This document shows, in pieces, positions 41,524 through 52,502 of a DNA stretch of 64,000 nt. Every line of letters starts with the position of its first letter. Within the stretch, counting starts at the first letter, position 1. The translations under genes were made by a program, and so were the position numbers. The DNA lies in assembly GCF_014705605.1 (NCBI RefSeq), contig NZ_JACXIZ010000012.1:62001-126000 (forward strand), written 5' to 3'. The notes under the pieces are model-generated. The model was not told the DNA's origin, did no database searches, and saw only the letters and a program-made list of their open reading frames with translations. Source of the DNA: Paenibacillus sabuli (lineage in GTDB: Bacteria > Bacillota > Bacilli > Paenibacillales > Paenibacillaceae).

Positions 41524-41646
41524 TCAAGACTCGTCCGAATCCTCCCAGCGCTTGGAGTATGCCTTATTGGTCACCCAGATCGTCATCCAGGTCAGTAGAA
41601 TCAATATGACGCCTGCCGCAATCCACACGCCCACCGGTACGCCCAT
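41524..41646 (-). CDS. Small single-pass membrane protein, 40 residues
   Basis: The ATG at 41646 follows GGGAGGGATGACAG, a good ribosome-binding site. The peptide starts MGVPVGVWIAAGVILILLTW, has one hydrophobic helix (about residues 5-26) and a charged tail containing YSKRWEDSDES. I do not recognise it. It lies upstream of the GNAT gene on the same strand, 145 bases away. The 280-base region on its other side, up to 41926, holds the start region of the thioredoxin-like gene and no other gene. Confidence 0.65.
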   Translation of the reverse strand: MGVPVGVWIAAGVILILLTWMTIWVTNKAYSKRWEDSDES

Positions 41647-41926
41647 CTGTCATCCCTCCCGTCGTCGCACGCATCCTGCGTCGTGCGTGTCCTGCCACCT
41701 CTTATCATACCCCGGCGGCTCGCTTCGTACAACCGCCCGCCTTCGCTCCGCCTGCATGGTCGGACATCGCCGCTATGCCGTTGTCGGCCGTGACAATAAT
41801 CGCACGTTTACGTGAACACAATTGTCATTAAGGGCGGCATTTGATACGCTGAATACAATGATCGGTCCATGAGCCTACTCCCACCCGGCTGCCGGCGTTA
41901 GCCCAGCCGCCGAAAGGAATATGACG

Positions 41927-42475
41927 ATGAAACGCAACTGGATTATACTCGGCCTGCTGGTGCTGGTCTCGGGCTATATCCTGTACGACCAGTTGATCGC
42001 AAGCGATGCCGATGGGACGGTCGTCAGCGCGCCGGTCGTCGGCTCGCTCGTGCCGGACTTTGAGCTGCCCGATCTGGGCGATCGTCCAGTCGAGGTCGGC
42101 GGCGAGACCGGCAAGCTGACCCTGATCAACTTTTGGGCATCCTGGTGCCAGCCCTGCTACAATGAAGCGCCCGATCTGCAGCAACTGCATGCGCAGTACG
42201 GCGATCGCGTGCAGGTCATCGGCGTCAATGCCACCAGTCTGGACAAGGAGCGCTACGCTCGCGAGTTCGTCGACGAGCTCAATCTGACCTATACGATCCT
42301 GATGGACCGCGAAGGCGAGGTCACCAAGCTTTACAATATTAACGCCTATCCGCTTAACCTGCTTGTCGACCGCCAGGGCATTGTGCGCGAGCAAGGAGCG
42401 GAGATCGACTTTGAGACGGCCGAGCGCTGGGTGCGGACCTGGTCGGATGCGGCGGAGGAGGACGGCGACTTATGA
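41927..42475 (+). CDS. Membrane-anchored thiol-disulfide oxidoreductase (ResA/TlpA type)
   Basis: This 182-residue protein has an N-terminal signal anchor (NWIILGLLVLVSGYILYDQ) and an extracytoplasmic thioredoxin fold. The active site is FWASWCQPCYNEAPD (CxxC) and the cis-Pro is in NAYPLNLLVDRQG. The ATG at 41927 is 8 bases from AAGGA; an ATG at 41921 is too close. It overlaps ccdA by four bases (ATGA), so the pair forms a reductant pathway. CcdA passes electrons from cytosolic thioredoxin to this protein, which reduces apocytochrome c or other exported thiols. Confidence 0.92.
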   Translation: MKRNWIILGLLVLVSGYILYDQLIASDADGTVVSAPVVGSLVPDFELPDLGDRPVEVGGETGKLTLINFWASWCQPCYNEAPDLQQLHAQYGDRVQVIGVNATSLDKERYAREFVDELNLTYTILMDREGEVTKLYNINAYPLNLLVDRQGIVREQGAEIDFETAERWVRTWSDAAEEDGDL

Positions 42476-43170
42476 ATGAATCGGTGACGCTCGGCCTGGC
42501 TTTTGCCGGGGGACTGCTGGCATTCGTCTCGCCATGCACGCTGCCGCTGTATCCCTCCTTTATCTCCTACATTACCGGCATTTCAATCAAGGAGCTGGAG
42601 CAGTCGGACAAAAAGCGGCTGGCGCGGGCCATCACGCTGAACTCCCTGCTGTTTTTGCTCGGATTTTCCTTTATCTATTATGTGCTGGGCTATTCGGCCA
42701 GCCTGCTCGGCAACGTCTTCTACCGGTATCAGGATCTGATCCGGATGCTCGGCGCCGTGTTCATCGGGACGATGGGCTTGTTCCTGCTCGGCATTTTTCA
42801 GCCTCAGATCCTGATGAAGCAGTTCAAGCTGAACCTGCAGACGAAGCGGCGCGGCAAGCTCAGCTCGGTCGTGGCCGGTATCGTCTTCGCCGCCGGCTGG
42901 ACGCCTTGCATCGGACCGATCTTCGGATCGATCATGTATGCCAGCGCGCTCTATCCCGGCCAGACCTTCGCCAATGTGACCGCATACGCCCTCGGGTTCG
43001 GCATTCCGTTCATGCTGATGGCCTACTTCATCGGACGGCTGCGCTGGATTCTCAAGTACAGCGACGTGCTGATGAAGATCGGCGGCGCGCTGCTGCTCGT
43101 CATCGCGGTTCTGCTATACCTGGACAAGATTACGGACATCAATATCTGGTTCCAGCGAATTGTCGGTTGA
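42472..43170 (+). CDS. ccdA: Cytochrome c biogenesis protein CcdA
   Basis: This 232-residue protein has six membrane segments and the two conserved redox cysteines in FVSPCTLPLYPSF and GWTPCIGPIFGS. It carries reducing equivalents across the membrane to thioredoxin-like proteins such as the partner encoded just upstream. The start overlaps that gene. The promoter of glpP overlaps the ccdA stop codon. Confidence 0.95.
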   Translation: MNESVTLGLAFAGGLLAFVSPCTLPLYPSFISYITGISIKELEQSDKKRLARAITLNSLLFLLGFSFIYYVLGYSASLLGNVFYRYQDLIRMLGAVFIGTMGLFLLGIFQPQILMKQFKLNLQTKRRGKLSSVVAGIVFAAGWTPCIGPIFGSIMYASALYPGQTFANVTAYALGFGIPFMLMAYFIGRLRWILKYSDVLMKIGGALLLVIAVLLYLDKITDINIWFQRIVG

Positions 43171-43196
43171 CGCTGGAGCGCCGACTTCTCTATAAT
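43167..43196 (+). promoter_or_regulatory. Sigma-A promoter of the glpP-glpK operon
   Basis: TTGACG (43167-43172), an 18-base spacer and TATAAT (43191-43196). The -35 box includes the TGA stop of ccdA. The transcript enters the leader terminator 36 bases downstream. Confidence 0.8.
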
Positions 43197-43231
43197 AGAA
43201 CCAAGTTCATACACGTGATGGAGAAGCGGAG

Positions 43232-43283
43232 AACCCACACCAATTGCATCCTGAGCATCAGGCTTGCATTGGTGTGGGTTTTT
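43232..43283 (+). terminator. Leader terminator ahead of glpP (likely GlpP antitermination target)
   Basis: AACCCACACCAAT (43232-43244) pairs with ATTGGTGTGGGTT (43268-43280), with further inner pairing, and is followed by TTTTT. It lies between the promoter and glpP. In B. subtilis, GlpP with glycerol-3-phosphate prevents termination at such leader terminators in glp operons. Here it would autoregulate glpP and glpK. Confidence 0.88.
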
Positions 43284-43304
43284 CGCGCCAGGAGGTGCAT
43301 TCGC

Positions 43305-45378
<2,074 letters not shown>

Positions 45379-45392
45379 TTTGGGCAGGCGGG

Positions 45393-45441
45393 AACAGAAG
45401 GGGCGAATTTCCCCATTTGCCAGCGCTCCTTCTGTTGCATA
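45393..45441 (+). terminator. Terminator-like hairpin after glpK
   Basis: AACAGAAGG (45393-45401) pairs with CCTTCTGTT (45428-45436), with inner GGGG/CCCC pairing. A weak T-rich stretch follows (TGCTTTTT further on). The remaining gap to 45767 is AT-rich and carries a TATAAT at 45634-45639 and the cre box. Confidence 0.55.
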
Positions 45442-45693
45442 TGCTTTTTAAAGTCACCTCGCTCATTCGCCCGCTGATCCCCACCCTTTTTTCGTACCCC
45501 TCCTAAAAATAAAACCTCTTTGTATGATCATTTCCCTTTTACTAGAAAATCAAATACCTGATTTTTGGGTTTACCTTGCATTTTTATCCCTTGAGAGTGA
45601 GATTGCCACACTCCTCTCTGCCGGGACAGAGATTATAATGAATAAATCATTATTTTGAGAGGGGGCCAACCATGTAGGTGAATTGCTTTATGT

Positions 45694-45707
45694 TGATAAC
45701 GCTTTCA
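45694..45707. promoter_or_regulatory. Catabolite-responsive element (cre) upstream of the SLH-anchored enzyme
   Basis: TGATAACGCTTTCA matches TGWNANCGNTNWCA at all fixed positions. It lies 61 bases before the start codon and about 55 bases after a TATAAT, a position suited to CcpA roadblock repression of a polysaccharide-degrading enzyme. Confidence 0.7.
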
Positions 45708-45767
45708 CCATCAGGGTCAATGCAGTCTTTACGAAAGAATATGGATTTTGTGGAGGTCAATTTTTTT

Positions 45768-48700
45768 ATGAAAAAAGTTTTGAGTAGTCTACTCGTCTTC
45801 GCACTCATGCTCCCTGGTTTCATGCCGCAAGCAGCCGGTACAGTCGCTGCAGCCGAGACTTTGATTGAACCGAATGGCGAGGCGGCCACCATTCAGAACT
45901 ATCCTATGCCCTCAATTTATACGCCATCCAGCGTCTATACATTGAAAGCGGGCAATGAGTCGGTTCCTGTCATTCAATACAAGCCTGAATATGACTACGC
46001 TCAATTTTCTTTCGATGGAACGGTCACCATTGAGATCACTGCGAACGAACCGATCACCTCCTATTCGATCAGTCCGCTTGCCAAGAATATCCAAGGCACG
46101 GTTGATGGGAATAAGCTGACGTTTACGCTTTCTAGCTCTACCTACGTGATCGTGGATATTAATGAAGATCCGAATGAAAAGGTAGATGAAAGCGATCCCG
46201 CGAAAATCAGGAAAAGACTCGTCATTGCGGCCGATCCGCTGGAGACGAACATTCCCGATCCGACCGCAGACGACGTATACGATGTGACGGGCGCACCGTA
46301 CAATGCGGACTATACGGGGGCCACAATTACATCGGATGCGATTCAAGCTGCCATTGACGATGCTCATGATGCCGGGGGAGGAATTGTGTATATTCCAGCC
46401 GGCGTCTACACCTCCAGCAATCTGACCTTGAAGAGCAATGTCGACTTCTACCTGGCCGGAGGCGCTGTCATTGTCGGCACAGGCAGGGGCGAGGATTACC
46501 GGAATGATTTCCGCAAGGATTCGCTCTCGCGGGATGGGACCTACTTTATCCGTACGGAAGTTGACTCCGAGAATATCATCATGCGGGGACGCGGTACCAT
46601 CGATGGCAAAGGGGTGGAGATGCGAAGTCGCAAAATGACGGATGCCCCGCCAACGCATAACCAAGGGGAAGGCTTCGTCAACAACCTGTTGGTTCCGATT
46701 GCAACCAGCAACTTTACGTTTGATGGCCTGACCTTGCGCGACGGCGGTTTCTGGGCGTTCCTGGTGGTGCGTTCCGACAACGTGACCATCACGAACTACA
46801 AGGGCTATCAGGATCTTCGCATGCTTGAAGACGACGCCATCGATATTAACGAAAGTCAGAACGTATTGGTCAAGCATGCCATCGCGATCTCTGACGATGA
46901 TACCTACTCCACCAAAACCTGGCCGCAAAAGGGCATGTCCAAGGATTGGCCAGGCGCAATTGAGCATTTGGAGGATGTCGTGTTTGACGACGCGCTTGCC
47001 TGGTCGAGATGCGCGGCTTTCAAGCTGGGCATGGGCATAGCCACGCCCCAAATCGACATAACCATTCAGAACTCGTATGTGTATCAAAGCGCCCGGGCGC
47101 TGCTTGTCGATCATGCCTATACAAGCAATCCGCTTCCGGAGGAAGGATACGCGCAAAATGTGACGTTTGAGAATATTGATATCGAACGGGTCGGCATTAA
47201 CCAGTTCGGAAATTATTGGTTCAGGGTTTCCACCGTCACATCCGGCGATGTAAAAAATATTCTGTTCAAAAATATTAATGTCCGCCAGACGGGAGGCACC
47301 TCCCAAATTCAAGGAAATCCAACCCGCGGCGGATGGGTGGATGGCTTGACCTTTACGGATGTATATGTAAAAGGTGAACTTGCGAAAAGCCTGAGCGACC
47401 TGAAAGCATCCGTGCGGAATGAAAATGTGCGCGGCGTAGCCTTCGTCAATACGACTCCCCCTATCTTCAGCGATGATTTCGAAGACGGAACGCTGGATAA
47501 ATGGGTACTCCGACCTGAGGATCAATGGGCCGTGACGAATGATGGCGAAAACGTTCTGTCCAGCGGGAATCGGACCAACACCTCGCTCCTGATTGCCAAA
47601 GAAGGCGCTGCCTGGACCGATTACAACGTTGAAGCCAGAACGCATCCTCACTTGGCGAACGGCAAAGAGAATGCAGGCCTGCTCTTCAGGGTGACGGATG
47701 AAGACAATTATTATATGTACCGCATCAATGCGAAAGACAACCGGCTGGAGCTGTTTAAAGCCGTTGACGGCACCTTGACTCGCATAGAGGATGCCGACAC
47801 TGCGTTTACGCCGAGCAAGCAGTGGTATACGATTAAAGTGGCCGTTCATGGCAATACAATCGAAGCTTATGTAGACGGTAATTTAATGACGAGTTGGACG
47901 AACCCGATCGAAGAACTGACAACTGGAGGCATCGGATTCCGAACGACCTCGGCCAATGTGAAGTATGACGATGTCCTCGTTACCAAAATCAATCTGGCGC
48001 CGACCGATCTGATGCTCTCCAATGACCTCGTCGTGGAGAATACGGCGGAAGGCAGCTTTGTTGGAACCTTCTCCACAGCGGACCCCGACGAACAGGATAC
48101 CTTTACCTATACGCTGGTAGCCGGAGAGGGAGATACCGACAATGGAAGCTTCTCCATTCCCGTGCTTGGGAACTCGCTGATTCTCCGGACTGCGCTGGAT
48201 TACGAAACCAAAGACAGCTACAGCATCCGGGTGAGAAGCACAGATTCAGGCGGACTTTCTTATGAAAAAAGCTTTACGATTCATATTATAGAGGCGGAAG
48301 AATTGCCCGTCGAATCCGATCCGGACAACGTGCTTTACAGCGATGATTTTGCGGACGGGATCTCTGCAGACTGGACGTCCAGCTCCGGCAGCTGGCGGGT
48401 TGAAACGGAAGAAGACTCGAATATTCTGGTTCAAAAAGCAGATGCGTCGGCAGTGCTGCTCCATACATCGGGCGAGGCATGGACGGATTATTCCTATGAA
48501 GCCGATGTGAGAGTGCACATCAAAAATGCCAATGCGGGTCTTCTCTTCAGAGTACAGGATGACCAAAATTTCTATATGTATCGGCTCAATGCAAACAACA
48601 ACAAATTGGAGCTATACCAATCCGTGGACGGAGCCATGACGCTCTTATCCAGCTCGGCCATCTCGGCTGCTTCGAAACAATGGTATACCTTGAAAGTGCT

Positions 48701-50852
48701 GGTATACGAAAATTCGATAAAGGGTTATCTGGATGGAGAATTGCAGCTGGAATGGACCAATCCCGTAAACGAATGGGCAACCGGCTCGATCGGCTTGCGG
48801 ACAACATCTGTAAATACGGCCTACCGCAATATTCTCGTTACAGGTATTAAGCAAGCACAATCGGAGGTCCCTACCGCCGATCCGTCCAAAAACACCGTAA
48901 CCCTGGATCGCAGCAGTGTAACGACAGGCGATACGGTAACGATTACGGCAGCCGGCGACAGGCAGAATGAAAGCGGAACGGTGCTGAACGAGGAGCGGTA
49001 TTATCCCGTTGAATGGAGCTCTAATGAGCTTGGACAATCTGGGGATTTCACGGTAACCGAGCAGGTGTACGCTTCCAGCTTGACCGCTTCAGCAGAAGGA
49101 CAGTACCTCATAGACGTTACGTTCCAGAAGCAAATCTGGGACGGATCCGCTTGGCTGGACGTCACAACCGATACGAAAACGGCCGAATTGACCGTCACTG
49201 CCGAGGACGACAACGGCGGAGAAACCCCGTCTCCGGCAACGGCCGATGCGTCCAAAAACACCGTTAACCTGGATCGCAGCAGTGTAACGGCAGGCGATAC
49301 GGTGACGATTACGGCAGCAGGCGACAGACAAAATGAGAGCGGGACTGTGCAAGGCGAGGAGCGGTATTATCCCGTCGGATGGAGCTCTTCCGAAGCTGGA
49401 AAATCCGGGACATTCACAGTAACCGAGCAGGTCTACGCCTCCAGCTATACCCCTTCTGCGGAAGGACAGTACCTCATAGAGGCTACGTTCCAGAAGCAAA
49501 GCTGGGACGGGGCCGCTTGGCTAGACGTCGCAACCGATACGAAAACGGCCGTATTAACCGTCACTGCCGAGGACGACAACAGTGGAGAAACCCCATCTCC
49601 GCCGCCAACAGGCAATACTGGCAGCGGACATTCGGTAACCGGCCTCAGTACGGAAGCCACGACGATGGAGAATGGCAATCGCGTCACAACCGTTACCATC
49701 GATCCAGCCCGTCTGGAGCAGAGGATATCCCGGGAAGGCGACGGCGCAACCATCACCATTCCCGTGCTTGCCCAATCCGACAAGATCGTCGTGGAATTGT
49801 CCGGACAGCTGATGAAGCTCTTGAAAGCAAAGGATACGCGGCTGCAGATCAAAACGGATAAGGCCACTTATACGCTGGCAGCGGCACAAATCAATATGGA
49901 TGCCGTGTCCCAGCAGATGGGGACGGCCTTGGAGGACATCAAGCTCCATATTACGATCGCAACGCCTGCAGCGGATACGGTAAATCAGGTGCAGGACACC
50001 GCGCAGCGTCAAGGCTACGAGGTTGTTGCACAGCCAGTAGAATTCAAGATCATCGCCAGCAGCGACAGCGGCGAGGTGGAGATATCCAACTTCGACGGTT
50101 ATGTGCAAAGAAGCATTGCGCTTCCCGAGGAATTCCAGTCGGGCACAACCGCGACAGGCGTCGTCCTCGGTGCTGACGGCTCCTTCTCCCATGTGCCCAC
50201 GAAAGTGGTGATCGTCGACGGAAAGCCTTATGCGCAAATCGAAAGCTTGACCAATAGCATCTATCTGGTGATTTCAAACCCCAAAACCTTTGCGGACGTG
50301 CATGCGCATTGGGCCATGGAGGAGATCAATGACTTAGGCTCCCGACTTGTCATTGATGGCAGCGGAGCAGGCAACTTTGAGCCTGCAAGGGATATTACCC
50401 GCGCGGAATTCGCCGCGATTATCATTCGGGGACTCGGGGTTATGCGACCCGGTACCGGCAAGGATATTTTCAGTGATGTAACCAAAGACAACTGGTATTA
50501 TGATGCCGTTGCTATCGCGCATGAGTATGGCATCATAGACGGATTTGAAGACGGTACCTTCAGGCCTGCGAACAAAATCACACGTGAGCAAGCCATGACG
50601 ATGACAGCCAGAGCGATGAAAGTAACCGGCTTGAAAGTAGCGCTTGCCGAGCATGAAGCGGAGCAGTTGCTGTCCATGTTCGCGGATGCAGGCGAGGCTT
50701 CCGGCTATGCCGCGCAAAGTATTGCATCCAGCGTGAAGGCCGGAATCATTCAAGGACGTGACGTCCATGTCTTGGCTCCAAAGGACAATATGACCCGTGC
50801 GGAGGTTGCTGTCATTGTAACGAGGCTGTTGCAGCAATCGAACTTGATCTAG
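45768..50852 (+). CDS. Cell-surface beta-helix polysaccharide-degrading enzyme with LamG-like, cadherin-like and SLH domains
   Basis: This 1694-residue secreted protein starts at 45768 after GGAGGT; the open frame runs 30 codons further upstream without a site. It has a signal peptide (residues 1-30, MKKVLSSLLVFALMLPGF). A right-handed beta-helix of the pectate-lyase/GH28-like superfamily covers about 170-565 (IQAAIDDAHDAGGGIVYIPA at its start). Two concanavalin-like modules (about 565-740 and 850-1030) flank a cadherin-like module (745-840). Two tandem 122-residue repeats, a linker domain and three SLH motifs (about 1506-1694) complete it. SLH motifs bind pyruvylated wall polymer. GC content is clearly below that of neighbours, suggesting acquisition. 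Pectin or related glycan is the inferred substrate. Confidence 0.85.
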   Translation: MKKVLSSLLVFALMLPGFMPQAAGTVAAAETLIEPNGEAATIQNYPMPSIYTPSSVYTLKAGNESVPVIQYKPEYDYAQFSFDGTVTIEITANEPITSYSISPLAKNIQGTVDGNKLTFTLSSSTYVIVDINEDPNEKVDESDPAKIRKRLVIAADPLETNIPDPTADDVYDVTGAPYNADYTGATITSDAIQAAIDDAHDAGGGIVYIPAGVYTSSNLTLKSNVDFYLAGGAVIVGTGRGEDYRNDFRKDSLSRDGTYFIRTEVDSENIIMRGRGTIDGKGVEMRSRKMTDAPPTHNQGEGFVNNLLVPIATSNFTFDGLTLRDGGFWAFLVVRSDNVTITNYKGYQDLRMLEDDAIDINESQNVLVKHAIAISDDDTYSTKTWPQKGMSKDWPGAIEHLEDVVFDDALAWSRCAAFKLGMGIATPQIDITIQNSYVYQSARALLVDHAYTSNPLPEEGYAQNVTFENIDIERVGINQFGNYWFRVSTVTSGDVKNILFKNINVRQTGGTSQIQGNPTRGGWVDGLTFTDVYVKGELAKSLSDLKASVRNENVRGVAFVNTTPPIFSDDFEDGTLDKWVLRPEDQWAVTNDGENVLSSGNRTNTSLLIAKEGAAWTDYNVEARTHPHLANGKENAGLLFRVTDEDNYYMYRINAKDNRLELFKAVDGTLTRIEDADTAFTPSKQWYTIKVAVHGNTIEAYVDGNLMTSWTNPIEELTTGGIGFRTTSANVKYDDVLVTKINLAPTDLMLSNDLVVENTAEGSFVGTFSTADPDEQDTFTYTLVAGEGDTDNGSFSIPVLGNSLILRTALDYETKDSYSIRVRSTDSGGLSYEKSFTIHIIEAEELPVESDPDNVLYSDDFADGISADWTSSSGSWRVETEEDSNILVQKADASAVLLHTSGEAWTDYSYEADVRVHIKNANAGLLFRVQDDQNFYMYRLNANNNKLELYQSVDGAMTLLSSSAISAASKQWYTLKVLVYENSIKGYLDGELQLEWTNPVNEWATGSIGLRTTSVNTAYRNILVTGIKQAQSEVPTADPSKNTVTLDRSSVTTGDTVTITAAGDRQNESGTVLNEERYYPVEWSSNELGQSGDFTVTEQVYASSLTASAEGQYLIDVTFQKQIWDGSAWLDVTTDTKTAELTVTAEDDNGGETPSPATADASKNTVNLDRSSVTAGDTVTITAAGDRQNESGTVQGEERYYPVGWSSSEAGKSGTFTVTEQVYASSYTPSAEGQYLIEATFQKQSWDGAAWLDVATDTKTAVLTVTAEDDNSGETPSPPPTGNTGSGHSVTGLSTEATTMENGNRVTTVTIDPARLEQRISREGDGATITIPVLAQSDKIVVELSGQLMKLLKAKDTRLQIKTDKATYTLAAAQINMDAVSQQMGTALEDIKLHITIATPAADTVNQVQDTAQRQGYEVVAQPVEFKIIASSDSGEVEISNFDGYVQRSIALPEEFQSGTTATGVVLGADGSFSHVPTKVVIVDGKPYAQIESLTNSIYLVISNPKTFADVHAHWAMEEINDLGSRLVIDGSGAGNFEPARDITRAEFAAIIIRGLGVMRPGTGKDIFSDVTKDNWYYDAVAIAHEYGIIDGFEDGTFRPANKITREQAMTMTARAMKVTGLKVALAEHEAEQLLSMFADAGEASGYAAQSIASSVKAGIIQGRDVHVLAPKDNMTRAEVAVIVTRLLQQSNLI
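48876..49607 (+). repeat. 366-bp tandem duplication inside the SLH-anchored enzyme gene
   Basis: The units begin at 48876 and 49242, exactly 366 bases (122 codons) apart, and share long identical stretches. They encode two Ig-like modules containing SVTTGDTVTITAAGDRQNES or its variant. The duplication appears recent because synonymous sites are largely conserved. Confidence 0.85.
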
Positions 50853-50893
50853 TCTTTAGTTACACATCCATTGCCTTCGTCTTGTCTAGCCCA

Positions 50894-50928
50894 AAGAGCC
50901 CGGTGCGGATATCCCGCACCGGGCTCTT
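50894..50928. terminator. Hairpin between the SLH enzyme gene and ridA
   Basis: A 15-bp perfect stem (AAGAGCCCGGTGCGG at 50894-50908 with its complement at 50914-50928) lies between convergent genes. T-tracts are short on both strands, but the stem is strong enough for bidirectional termination. Confidence 0.7.
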
Positions 50929-50972
50929 CCGAGTTGGTCAGCGACTCATCCGATTGACGTCGCCTCGCTCGG

Positions 50973-51440
50973 TCAGTCCTCGAGCTCCACGATCATCTCG
51001 ATCTCGACCGGCGTGTCGAAGGGAAGCTCATTCGCCGAGACGGCCGAGCGCGCATGGCGCCCCTTCTCGCCGAACACTTCGTACATCAGCTCCGAGCAAG
51101 CGTCGATGACGAGCGGCTGCTCGACGAATCCGTCCGCCGAATTGACCCAGCCAAGCACCTTCACGACCTGCTTGACGCGATCCAGATCGCCTGCGGCGTA
51201 CTTGATGACCTTGATGCAATTGATTGCCGTCCGACGCGCCGCTTCGCGGGCTTGCTCCAGCGTCAGGTCCTTGCCGACCTTGCCGGTGTACATCAGCTCG
51301 CCATTGATGCGGCAGTCCTGGCCGGAGGTGTAGACGAGATTGCCGCCAAACACTTTGGCCGGCACATATTGATACTTCGGCGGCTGGACCTCTTCCAGCT
51401 CAATGCCGAGCTCCTTCAAGCGCGCTTCGATTTTTCCCAT
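50973..51440 (-). CDS. RidA-family (YjgF/YER057c/UK114) protein
   Basis: This 155-residue protein starts at an ATG after AAAGGAGTGAG. The family core is visible: GNLVYTSGQDCRINGELMYT, AINCIKVIKYAAGDLDRV and the C-terminal ANELPFDTPVEIEMI. It aligns with the longer RidA subgroup rather than canonical RidA, whose catalytic Arg motif (CxxRxxxA) I do not see in usual form. The group hydrolyses reactive enamine/imine intermediates or has specialised roles. The YheO-type regulator 360 bases away on the same strand may be functionally linked. Confidence 0.88.
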   Translation of the reverse strand: MGKIEARLKELGIELEEVQPPKYQYVPAKVFGGNLVYTSGQDCRINGELMYTGKVGKDLTLEQAREAARRTAINCIKVIKYAAGDLDRVKQVVKVLGWVNSADGFVEQPLVIDACSELMYEVFGEKGRHARSAVSANELPFDTPVEIEMIVELED

Positions 51441-51800
51441 TGTCGCTCACTCCTTTTTTTCGTCCGATCTGCCTACGATTGGTATGACCGATTCGCAGGA
51501 CTGCGATACGTATTACAAAATTATTGTATCGATCCATAAAATTTTTGTCAATTCGTTAAAAATAAAATCAGATCGCCGTCAAAACAAAAAGCCCGCGTCG
51601 CCACTGACCGCCGGACTCGCCACAGGCGGTCTGGCCCCCCCCAGGGATGCTCCGTGCTGGGGTATGCCCATGCGAGCGGCTCTTGCTCTTGCCACGCAGG
51701 GCCGCGCCGGGCTGGCGTATACCTGCGGCAAGAGGCCCTTTCATGCGAGCGTGGCTGTGCCATCCGGGTCCGTGCTCTGTTGACGCCAGCCTGCTGTGCC
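51441..51800. other. Intergenic region without recognisable gene
   Basis: The first 110 bases are AT-rich and should hold the ridA promoter. The rest is GC-rich, with an inverted pair GACCGCC/GGCGGTC (51606-51633) and a minus-strand TTTTTG near 51590 that could serve as a terminator for the upstream regulator gene. I see no coding sequence with a ribosome-binding site. Confidence 0.5.
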
Positions 51801-52454
51801 CTACGGCAAGCCGTCTTTTTGGCCGCGGACCTCCTCCAGATAATTGTACACCGTGAATTTGGAGACCCCGAGGAACTGCGCCACCCGGTCCATCGAGCGC
51901 TTGACGTTGAACGTCCCCTTGCTGTCCAAAAACTGCAGCAGCTTGAGCTTGTCCGCCTTGTGCATATAGGCGACCGGCTTGTCGACGAGGGCCAGACCCT
52001 GCTCCAGCAGCGCTTCGATGACATCGCCGATGTCGCCGGAGAAGGTCTCCTCGACCTGGCGCTCGGTCCGCACGAACCGGTTCAGCACATTGGCCGCCAG
52101 CTCGAGCTCGGTGATGTCGCAATTGATGCAGATCGCCCCGACGGCTTGCCCCGTCTGGTCGTACAGGTAGAGCGAGGAGCTCTTCAGTGTCTTGCCGTCC
52201 CGCGACTTGGCTCTGTAATTGAGGATGTCGCCGTCCTGCTCGGGTTCGCTGACGACCTGCAGGCCGAGATTGGTGCTCGAATCGCCGACCTGGCGTCCGG
52301 TGATGTGGCCATTCTCAATGGCGATGATCGAATGCTCCAGCGTGCGCATGTCATGGAGCACGATCTCGCACTGCGGACCGAGCGCGCCGGCGATCGCCCG
52401 AATGAGCGGCCGCGCCAGCGCGAATACGTCCTCAATGTTCGGTATATCCTTCAT
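51801..52454 (-). CDS. YheO/DauR-type regulator (PAS-like sensor plus HTH)
   Basis: This 217-residue protein has an N-terminal YheO-like PAS domain (about 5-120; CEIVLHDMRTLEHSIIAIEN, then GAICINCDITELE) and a C-terminal HTH of the DauR-like type (GTFNVKRSMDRVAQFLGVSK, then FTVYNYLEEVR). Such regulators control D-amino-acid or RidA-linked catabolic genes. Its proximity to the RidA-family gene on the same strand supports that reading. It lies 48 bases after the ABC ATPase gene. Confidence 0.87.
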   Translation of the reverse strand: MKDIPNIEDVFALARPLIRAIAGALGPQCEIVLHDMRTLEHSIIAIENGHITGRQVGDSSTNLGLQVVSEPEQDGDILNYRAKSRDGKTLKSSSLYLYDQTGQAVGAICINCDITELELAANVLNRFVRTERQVEETFSGDIGDVIEALLEQGLALVDKPVAYMHKADKLKLLQFLDSKGTFNVKRSMDRVAQFLGVSKFTVYNYLEEVRGQKDGLP

Positions 52455-52502
52455 AGCGTCCCGTCCTCCGGTGCATAAGATGGTCCCGGCGGGCCGGCGC
52501 GG

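Noticed and set aside
45912-47849. 645-residue minus-strand frame opposite the surface enzyme
   Set aside because: No ribosome-binding site or recognisable domain; the opposing protein has signal peptide, repeats and SLH motifs.
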